A DNA stretch of 52,657 bases from the NCBI GenBank assembly GCA_013812775.1, contig JACCSX010000290.1, positions 1 to 52,657 on the forward strand, given 5' to 3'. Source of the stretch: Tatlockia sp. (GTDB taxonomy: Bacteria; Pseudomonadota; Gammaproteobacteria; Legionellales; Legionellaceae). The first letter of the stretch is position 1. The number at the start of each line of letters is the position of its first letter. This document shows positions 1 to 6,450 of the stretch, piece by piece. The notes under the pieces were generated by a model. The model was not told where the DNA came from, did no database searches, and saw only the letters and a program-made list of their open reading frames with translations. Position numbers and translations under genes: made by a program.

Positions 1-279
1 CTGTCGCGCGCAACCGCTACAATTAGTATTGATACTGGACTTGCTCATATGGCAGCCATGTTCAATATACCTAATGTCTGTATCTATGGCTCATCAGACC
101 CTGGTCTCTGTGGAACAATTGGCAACAAACAGGTTCACCTAACCGCTAGTGGACCCTCCTGCTCACCTTGTTCACGAGCTAAATGTACCTATGAAGGTGT
201 GTCTCAGAATAAACCTGCTTGTCTTGAAACAATCAAACCAGAACAGGTTTTATCTTCTTTTTATGGATTATTGGCCTAA
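1..279 (+). CDS. LPS heptosyltransferase (glycosyltransferase family 9), C-terminal end, 5' truncated by window
   Basis: This is the last ~92 residues of a gene that begins before the window. The reading frame is open from base 1 and ends with TAA at 277-279. The motif SIDTGLAHMAAMF matches the nucleotide-sugar-binding segment of family 9 (ADP-heptose:LPS heptosyltransferase) enzymes. The following SPCSRAKC...ACLETIKPEQVL resembles the Cys-containing tail of WaaC/WaaF proteins. These enzymes add heptose to the lipid A-Kdo core at the inner face of the cytoplasmic membrane. The family assignment is firm. WaaC versus WaaF cannot be decided from this fragment. It converges on the next gene with a gap of only 16 bases. 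Confidence 0.82.
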   Translation: MSRATATISIDTGLAHMAAMFNIPNVCIYGSSDPGLCGTIGNKQVHLTASGPSCSPCSRAKCTYEGVSQNKPACLETIKPEQVLSSFYGLLA

Positions 280-295
280 GTTTGCAATCAATTCA

Positions 296-1960
296 TCAAA
301 AAAACCTAGGCCTAATAGAATTGGTTTCTACAGTAGATAAAATTTGTTTTTGATGTTGCGACGGTGGAGCAAACATACCACCTTTAGCAAGAATTTGAAC
401 CGGTAAGATTTTAGTGGAAGTTATTAAATTAAGTGCTTCGCAGGTTTTTTCTCTTGCTTGAGTTACAAGAGGGAAAAAATTATTATTCTCTATACGTAGC
501 GTATCTAAATCAATTACTTTTTTCTTTGCTTCCAAGGAAAACTGGGGAATTATTTCACAATCATAAGAGGACTTTCCTAAATTATGAATTTGGGCCGCTC
601 GCCTAAGTAGAGCAGCTAATCCATGAGGCGCATTCCCAATTTCGACTGCTTTAAATAATCTAAAAATACTTTCAATTTCCTGGTTAGTTAAACGCTCTCT
701 ATTGTCATATTGTTCTATCATAATTTTAGAAATTTCAAGGTCAACTTTCGTAGGCTCGAAGAGTGAACAAGCATTCCTAAGATTCGTACATAAGTCATAA
801 ATTCTTTGCCCTGAACATAAGGAACCGACCATATCTATTTGGGTGGTTTTTTTGCCTTTTGCGTTTTCATTTAAAATAAAATTCATTACATGAGCATCGT
901 GAGGAACTACATTCGCTTTTTTTAACCCAAATACTTTTATATAGTCATTCTTAAAATCTATAATTTGTTGGTAAATAGAGGAAAAAGTACCATTAGAAAG
1001 CCATATACAAAGGGTATTAGCCTCAGTAAGTTGATGTATATGGTTGCCAATTTCTGTTAATTTCCTATCTAAAATACCTGACATTTTTGCTTTTCTGAGA
1101 GAAGCACCAAAGGTTTCTTTATTAAATTCGCTATACCCATTTTTAAAAATCTGCTCAGCAAATAAGCTTTGTAAATAGAGAATATTGCTTTGTTGATTTT
1201 GTAATGATATTTCATCGAATAATTGCGGATAATCTTCAAAATATAGGCATAGATTATGAATCTGTTGAGCCATCGTTGTTTGTAATTCAGATAAAGAAAG
1301 ATCTGCAACTAAATTTAAATCCTCGATTAGATCTTGATAAGGTCTTGGGATTGAACGCATTCCTTCGCCACTTAAATTGGCTAGATGTTCTGGATAGAGC
1401 TTGGAAAATTCATCGCCTGCTTTTTGTACATCGATAATACAATTTACCATTTCAAAAGGAACTCCCTTTGGGTAATTAGTTAAATTATAAGGATTCGCAG
1501 GAGAATTTTGCTTCAAAACGTCGTCTTTCATCGAAAAATCTTTTCCTGTTAATGTGGTAACCAGACTGATTTGATGATTTACAAAATCGGAAGGAATAAG
1601 GAAATCTCCCACTTGAACAGGCAATACAGGAGACTCTTCCACATTTAATGTCAAGATACATTTTGCAGAATTTGGATGGTTTTGATCCAAAACATGCTTA
1701 TCATGCATAAAACCCATAAAGGCATAGATTGCTTTTTGTCTTAATTTAATGACCGATGTTAAAGGCCGATCTTCTCTCTCAATTTTAAAGAAAAATGCAT
1801 TATCCTTAGCTAAGGTCACCATAAAGCCAAAACTTAACAAGCCACCATTCACTGCCTCAATGTGAGCCTTATTAAATTCATTGCCGTAAAAATAGCTTAA
1901 AATGGCGCGTATAGTGGGATAATTCTCAGCTTTCTCTTTTTCTAAAATTAAATGCAGCAT
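296..1960 (-). CDS. Protein with aminoglycoside/choline-kinase-like catalytic signature
   Basis: This 554-residue protein matches no named family I can recall. Around residue 354 it has PHDAHVMNF, which lines up with the D-x-H-x-x-N catalytic loop of aminoglycoside phosphotransferase and choline kinases. About twenty residues later come QIDM (metal-binding Asp position) and GQRIYDL, which resembles the family's G-x-x-x-Y-D-L segment. Near residue 59, FFFKIERED could carry the ATP-contacting Lys. The ~295 residues between Lys and catalytic loop exceed the usual ~150-200, implying a large insertion. No signal peptide or membrane segment is seen. The start ATG lies inside the 3' end of the upstream nucleoside-hydrolase-like gene (13-base overlap), preceded by GGAGA six bases upstream, so the two are probably translationally coupled. 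Kinase activity is inference; a degenerate pseudokinase or secreted effector is equally possible. Confidence 0.6.
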   Translation of the reverse strand: MLHLILEKEKAENYPTIRAILSYFYGNEFNKAHIEAVNGGLLSFGFMVTLAKDNAFFFKIEREDRPLTSVIKLRQKAIYAFMGFMHDKHVLDQNHPNSAKCILTLNVEESPVLPVQVGDFLIPSDFVNHQISLVTTLTGKDFSMKDDVLKQNSPANPYNLTNYPKGVPFEMVNCIIDVQKAGDEFSKLYPEHLANLSGEGMRSIPRPYQDLIEDLNLVADLSLSELQTTMAQQIHNLCLYFEDYPQLFDEISLQNQQSNILYLQSLFAEQIFKNGYSEFNKETFGASLRKAKMSGILDRKLTEIGNHIHQLTEANTLCIWLSNGTFSSIYQQIIDFKNDYIKVFGLKKANVVPHDAHVMNFILNENAKGKKTTQIDMVGSLCSGQRIYDLCTNLRNACSLFEPTKVDLEISKIMIEQYDNRERLTNQEIESIFRLFKAVEIGNAPHGLAALLRRAAQIHNLGKSSYDCEIIPQFSLEAKKKVIDLDTLRIENNNFFPLVTQAREKTCEALNLITSTKILPVQILAKGGMFAPPSQHQKQILSTVETNSIRPRFF

Positions 1961-3702
1961 TTTTGTTCTCCAACTTCGTTATCTGCAGACAGTAAATTTA
2001 CTGCCTGGTCTACTAAACAATGGGCTAAATAAAACCCCACAATATGACTTAAACCACTGGTTGCGAAGTTATAAGGATCTGAAATTAAACCATCTAAACC
2101 GGCAACCGCTTGAAAAATTTGTTTGTCAAAAGAACTCAGTGAATTATCAGGCAGATTAAATAGGGCAATGTATAATAAAGCAGCAGGCAAATTCACTGAT
2201 GCAATAGAGGCCGCAGCAATGCCTTGAACAGCCAATTTGATTTCCCATTCTCCCATCCCTTGTTTGAAGAAAAGATGGCTTATAGATTTTTGCAGTAAAC
2301 CATCTCGGAATCCGCGAGTAAAACCCGATTGCATGGGTGATATTAGCGATTTAGTTTCTGATGAAACAGGAACCAGTTCGGTATTTTTTTCAGCTGGCAA
2401 GGTTATATTTTTTGCAGAAACAAGTGAATCATCTGCAAAAAATGGTTTAAGATAATTTTTGAGAAGATATAATTCATTTAATAAATAAAAAAGAGCTGGC
2501 TTTCTTTGAATTCCTGCAGAAATTAGATCCTCAATAGCATAAGAATTAGAAGCTAATAAAGGGATCGATTCTTGTTCAAATTCCAACTCTTTAAAATTTT
2601 TAACTAAATCAATGGTTTGTTGCATACATAAAGCCATATTTTCAGGTGAAATTGTGATTAAATCCACATTTTTAAAGGCTTTAGGATTAGAGTTGACTAA
2701 GGTTTCTCCATGAGCTCCAATAGCGATAGCTACGTTTATTCTCTTAAATATTTTTTCACCCCATAAGATCCAAGCAGAGGTCAACCCATCATGCCAAGGG
2801 TAAGTCCCATTAGGGAAATTTTTAGCATCGATCCAAGGTACAACATCGGTAACATTGGCAAATTGGGCCGCAACAGGATTAGCTATTTTTTGTAATTGCA
2901 CCACTTGTTTTTTAGTCCATAATAATCCTGGTTTTTGCGTTAAATCCAAGGTAATTAATTCCATAACAATCCCATATTTATCAAGAAAATCAAAAACGCC
3001 CTTTGTAGCGTGGGTATCCCAGAAAAAATTGGCTTCAGCATTCATACAAGGTGGGTATTTAGGTGTACAGGTTTTATTGTTATATTTTGGCCAGCCAAAT
3101 GGAGCATTAGCACCGTTCGAAGGATCTATAATTCCACCCATCGCTACTAATTTAAATTTATGGGCAAAACATCCAGAAGGAAGATTATTTTTCTCACATA
3201 ATTCTTCAAGGTACATCAAAGATTTATAGACTTCCGTAAGAGCTGCAGTGGAAACCAAAGTAATGGGATTTTCTGCTGAGGCGTTTATTATTAATTCAGC
3301 TATAAACTCATAGCCCTTTTTAATCTCTAAGGGAATGGTAACAGGAGGCCAACTTTTTGGGGGCTGATCTGACAAGGCATCACGACCATAAAAATGCGTA
3401 GCATTGATGCCCTTATCTACCTCAGTTACATTTTTTTCAAGCCCTAGAGGAGTCAAAGCACCTAGATAAACTTTAATATTTTTTTGTTGAACTAATTCCA
3501 ATATACGCCGTACATTCCACGCAGTTTGACCTAAAATACCATTGCCAACCGTTGCCACTATACCTGGAATCGTTATAAGCGGATTATTTTTAGTTTGAGA
3601 TAATATCAATAAATGAGCTAAGGCATCATCTACACCCACATCTGAATTAAAGACAATTGTAAGTTTTTCATTATGAGAAATCGAGGTTGTTTTTTTTTTC
3701 AT
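1948..3702 (-). CDS. Nucleoside hydrolase (IUNH)-like protein with ~200-residue C-terminal extension
   Basis: The first ~380 of 584 residues carry the layout of inosine-uridine nucleoside hydrolases. NSDVGVDDALAHL occupies the place of the Ca2+-binding DTDxGxDDA motif. Then come VATVGNGILGQTAWNVRRIL, a TAALTEVYKSL helix, VAMGG, NAEANFFWD (the usual aEFN..xDP position) and HDGL near the domain end. Such enzymes split ribonucleosides into base and ribose. The leading Asp of the family is Asn here (NSD), so activity needs testing. Residues ~390-584 are unrelated to the family and include an Ala-rich hydrophobic stretch (AAASIASVNLPAALLYIAL). There is no signal peptide. A run of ten A bases follows the start codon. 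The gene overlaps the kinase-like gene downstream and lies 68 bases after the MFS gene. Confidence 0.72.
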   Translation of the reverse strand: MKKKTTSISHNEKLTIVFNSDVGVDDALAHLLILSQTKNNPLITIPGIVATVGNGILGQTAWNVRRILELVQQKNIKVYLGALTPLGLEKNVTEVDKGINATHFYGRDALSDQPPKSWPPVTIPLEIKKGYEFIAELIINASAENPITLVSTAALTEVYKSLMYLEELCEKNNLPSGCFAHKFKLVAMGGIIDPSNGANAPFGWPKYNNKTCTPKYPPCMNAEANFFWDTHATKGVFDFLDKYGIVMELITLDLTQKPGLLWTKKQVVQLQKIANPVAAQFANVTDVVPWIDAKNFPNGTYPWHDGLTSAWILWGEKIFKRINVAIAIGAHGETLVNSNPKAFKNVDLITISPENMALCMQQTIDLVKNFKELEFEQESIPLLASNSYAIEDLISAGIQRKPALFYLLNELYLLKNYLKPFFADDSLVSAKNITLPAEKNTELVPVSSETKSLISPMQSGFTRGFRDGLLQKSISHLFFKQGMGEWEIKLAVQGIAAASIASVNLPAALLYIALFNLPDNSLSSFDKQIFQAVAGLDGLISDPYNFATSGLSHIVGFYLAHCLVDQAVNLLSADNEVGEQKCCI

Positions 3703-3758
3703 ATTAAATCAATTTTAGTTAAATAGAGATGCATTATCGTTTAAAAATATAAGCATAA

Positions 3759-3779
3759 TCACCGTAAGATCTACGGTGA
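3759..3779. other. Stem-loop at the MFS stop codon
   Basis: TCACCGTA-AGATC-TACGGTGA is a perfect 8-bp stem with a 5-base loop spanning the stop codon of the MFS gene. No immediate U-run follows on the minus strand, so it is more likely an attenuator or mRNA-processing/stability element between the MFS gene and the nucleoside-hydrolase-like gene than a full terminator. Confidence 0.45.
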
Positions 3780-4937
3780 ATTATTGTGCGTAATGCGGTA
3801 GAAATAATTTAAAGTAATTATCCCACAAGTATAAAGAAAAATTAAAAAAATAAAGGTTAAATTTTTATCAAAAAAATATTGAAATAATAATCCAAATAAA
3901 AGCTGTAAAATTGCGCCAATTCCATTAGACATAAGAGATGAAGTACCCATGGTTGTGGAATAGGAATGAGGATGATTTTTATAAAGTAAAGGATAAATTA
4001 AATTTTGAGTACACGATCCTAGGCCAAAAACAAAAAAAACAAGGAGAAAACTCACATAAGAATTAAGATGGACAACTAAAAATAGTGAGCAAATTATCAA
4101 TAGGAAATAAGCACTTAAAAGCACCCAAAAACTTCCGATTTTATCCGCAATATACCCAATAATTGGCGACCCACAAATAATTCCCAGAAATAGAGCACTT
4201 GAAAAATAAGCAGCCTGGTCTAAACGAAAATCGGTATGTGACATAAGATAATAATTGCCGAATAAACTCCCTAAAATAAAAACAGGTGTATTTAACAAAC
4301 CTAGATGCCAACCTGCAAAAAAAGCCTGTTTATTTATAATTTGAGGCATAGAAAAGTTATGATTAATCTTTATGGTTCCTTTCTTTAATCCTATAAACAT
4401 TATCAATAAACAAAAAATTCCAATACAAGCAACGCACAATAATCCTTGTCGCCAGCCTAAATTCAAAGCCAGTTCTGCGAATAAACTATTGCCTACTATT
4501 CCACCTGAAAGCGCTATAAAAATCATCCAACCTATGGTCTTATTTGGGGACTTAGGAAATAAAGTAGCTCCCATGCGCATAATAAGTAATAAAGACCCAG
4601 CACTAGCAAGTCCTTGTAAAAACCTTAGCAGGCAAAACATCCATAAAGTGCTAGCATAAGCCATTGCTGCAGTGGAAATAATGGCTAAACTTAATAGAGT
4701 TAATCCAATATATCGAGAATTAAACCTATCAAGTAAAATGCCTATAGGAATAAATCCCAAAACATTTCCCCATAAATCCCAAGACGATAGGAAACTCAAT
4801 TGAAGAGGAGAAATTGCAATATCTCTCAATAAATAAACACCCAATACATTATATAGTGAAAATACAATTAAGTTAAAAAAGGAAAATAGAGAGGCTGCAA
4901 TTGCAGAAGAGAAAGTTGTCATCTTGGTTTTTAACAT
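3771..4937 (-). CDS. Major facilitator superfamily transporter
   Basis: A ~388-residue polytopic membrane protein with about twelve hydrophobic segments in two halves. GILLDRFNSRYIG lies where motif A (loop 2-3) of MFS proteins falls, and YIADKIGSFW is the equivalent loop in the second half. The reading frame is open to a TTG at 4961, but ATG at 4937 (MLKTKMTTF) or 4922 (MTTFSSAIA) is more likely; I chose 4937. Substrate cannot be read from sequence. The neighbouring nucleoside-hydrolase-like gene makes nucleosides one possible cargo, which is inference only. It is divergently oriented from the LuxR-type gene, and its start region overlaps a palindrome, so it is probably controlled by that regulator. 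A small stem-loop sits at its stop codon. Confidence 0.88.
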   Translation of the reverse strand: MLKTKMTTFSSAIAASLFSFFNLIVFSLYNVLGVYLLRDIAISPLQLSFLSSWDLWGNVLGFIPIGILLDRFNSRYIGLTLLSLAIISTAAMAYASTLWMFCLLRFLQGLASAGSLLLIMRMGATLFPKSPNKTIGWMIFIALSGGIVGNSLFAELALNLGWRQGLLCVACIGIFCLLIMFIGLKKGTIKINHNFSMPQIINKQAFFAGWHLGLLNTPVFILGSLFGNYYLMSHTDFRLDQAAYFSSALFLGIICGSPIIGYIADKIGSFWVLLSAYFLLIICSLFLVVHLNSYVSFLLVFFVFGLGSCTQNLIYPLLYKNHPHSYSTTMGTSSLMSNGIGAILQLLFGLLFQYFFDKNLTFIFLIFLYTCGIITLNYFYRITHNNSP

Positions 4938-4954
4938 AACAAAGTCTGGTATAA

Positions 4955-4983
4955 TTGACAAATAATTGATTATTTGGGATAAT
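4955..4983 (+). promoter_or_regulatory. Near-consensus sigma-70 promoter with palindromic operator in its spacer
   Basis: TTGACA (4955-4960), a 17-base spacer and GATAAT (4978-4983) form a near-ideal promoter pointing at the LuxR-type gene, whose ATG is 33 bases past the -10 element. The palindrome CAAATAATTGATTATTTG (4959-4976, two perfect 8-base arms) fills the spacer and lies just upstream of the divergent MFS gene's ATG. A protein bound there would affect both directions. Binding by the adjacent LuxR-type protein (autoregulation) is inference. Confidence 0.65.
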
Positions 4984-5015
4984 TATAAAGCATATTTTTA
5001 AAAAAACAATTTATT

Positions 5016-5834
5016 ATGATCAATGAAAATCATTCTTTTTTAAAATTATCTGCTCAAATGGCAGATTTATGTAACCTCATTCGGCCCTTTGGTATTCATC
5101 ATTTTACCTATTTAAAACAATATCAAAATGGCAAGCGCATTAGTTTATCCAATAAACCATCATGGATTGCAGACTATTATAATCTGGATCTTTATAAGAG
5201 TTCTTTATTTGAAAAGCCTTTTGAGGGAACAAAATCCAGTTTTGATCTATGGTTTTCTGATTATGATTTAGACGTATATCGGCATGGGAAACTTTACTAT
5301 AACACCATGCACAGTATCTCTATAGTGGAATATCAATCATGCAGTTACGAAACCTGGCTTTTCGCCACTACCCCTGACAATGCGCAAGCTATCCACTATC
5401 TTTCTAATAACAGGGAGATTCTTTACCATTTTATTTTATATTTAAAAGACGAAGGAAGAGCAATTTTTAAAAGTGCAGAGAAATCTGCCATTGTTATCCC
5501 AGAAACAGGATGGGAATCTCCCTGCCTTTCATGGCCTCAAGATGCTGATTACTGTAATAAATTTGAGAAAGAAAAAGCAGCTTTTTTTGCAAAGACACCT
5601 ATTCATCGGTTTACCTATGATAATAACTTGTCTTTTTCTCATCGAGAAATGGTATGTATTTATCATTTATTAAATTTTAAAACTGCAGCAGAAACAGCTA
5701 AGATTATGAATATTTCTCCACGTACAGTAGAGTCCTATTTGGATAATATTAAGAATAAATTAGGTTGCTCAACTCGAGGAGAAGTCTTTCAAAAATTGAA
5801 AGATAATCCTTATTGGTCAGCTATCTTCACTTAA
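5016..5834 (+). CDS. LuxR-family transcriptional regulator
   Basis: A 272-residue protein with a C-terminal LuxR-type helix-turn-helix at about residues 208-262: LSFSHREMVCIYHLL, then TAAETAKIMNISPRTVESYL and IKNKLGC, which matches the GerE/LuxR DNA-binding pattern. The N-terminal ~190 residues are soluble and distantly resemble an autoinducer-binding/PAS-like sensor, without recognisable AHL-contact residues. There is no receiver domain, so it is not a classical two-component regulator. It is transcribed divergently from the MFS/nucleoside-hydrolase-like/kinase-like operon across a short spacer with a strong promoter and palindrome. The ligand is unknown. Confidence 0.87.
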   Translation: MINENHSFLKLSAQMADLCNLIRPFGIHHFTYLKQYQNGKRISLSNKPSWIADYYNLDLYKSSLFEKPFEGTKSSFDLWFSDYDLDVYRHGKLYYNTMHSISIVEYQSCSYETWLFATTPDNAQAIHYLSNNREILYHFILYLKDEGRAIFKSAEKSAIVIPETGWESPCLSWPQDADYCNKFEKEKAAFFAKTPIHRFTYDNNLSFSHREMVCIYHLLNFKTAAETAKIMNISPRTVESYLDNIKNKLGCSTRGEVFQKLKDNPYWSAIFT

Positions 5835-5870
5835 AGCAGTTCCCCAAGCCTAACCCTCGCCCTTATCTTA

Positions 5871-6182
5871 GACGTATATGCCTAAATTACATCTTCTCTA
5901 CCTTCGCGGCTTGTCAGCGGAATCTAGGATTTCAATACCAATAGATCTCTGGATCCCTCGGACAAGCCCTGAAAGTTCCCCACGATTTTACATATAACCT
6001 TAGAGTTTTTGAACAAACAATCCTTAAGACCTACGAACCGCGTTTTATGCGCGGTATCCAGAGCATCTTCCGTGGGGCGCAAAGACTCTGATTAAGAGGG
6101 TTTATGGTTCTGGATTCCGCGCATAAAGCGTGGTATCTAGGCGGTTTAATTCCTGTGGATCTCTCAGGGATAAAGCTGCGCT
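5871..6182. repeat. Palindromic dispersed repeat, copy A (family 1)
   Basis: This non-coding stretch matches the 17.2 kb copy in inverse orientation over most of its length. Shared blocks include TTAGAGTTT...AACAATCCTT, a pair of hairpins of the type ACCGCG-TTTTAT-GCGCGGT separated by GCGCAAAGACTCTGAT, and an end block TTCCTGTGGATCTC. A flanking block CGCGGCTTGTC near 5906 marks one end. It lies between the convergent LuxR and MBL-fold genes. No transposase is present. It looks like a non-autonomous (MITE- or REP-like) element. Confidence 0.75.
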
Positions 6183-6244
6183 TTAACATGAAGAAATTTC
6201 TTCCATAACTTGATAGTAGTGAACCCCGCCTTCCCACAAGGCTA

Positions 6245-6410
6245 AGGTATCCCCTCATAATTTTATACAATGGTGGCTTTCAATAAAAACCATTAAATAT
6301 ACTTTTTGATTAAAAATCATCTCATTCCCGCCTTCGCGGGAATGACAAATACCTTATTACCTGTTCTTTTATTATCCTAAGATATTGTCTAAAAATATGA
6401 GGGGATACCT
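6245..6410. repeat. Short inverted-repeat element (family 2), 166 bp
   Basis: Two 21-base arms (6245-6265 and 6390-6410) are inverted copies differing at one base, each containing GGTATCCCCTCATA. They enclose ~124 bases without coding potential. The core includes a small hairpin, ATTCCCGCCTTCGCGGGAAT (6325-6344). A compact hairpin with related arms lies at 33.7 kb. MITE-like structure is inferred. The 5835-6450 spacer holds this element and family-1 copy A, and no gene. Confidence 0.65.
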
Positions 6411-6450
6411 CAGTCCTCAAGGGAGAAGAGAGCCTCTGGATTAAGTTTAC

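Noticed and set aside
6031-6270. 79-codon open frame on the minus strand
   Set aside because: It lies entirely within the dispersed palindromic repeat and has no related protein features.
5835-6450. Possible insertion sequence or tRNA-linked integration site
   Set aside because: No transposase, tRNA or direct-repeat attachment sites were found; only the two repeat elements.
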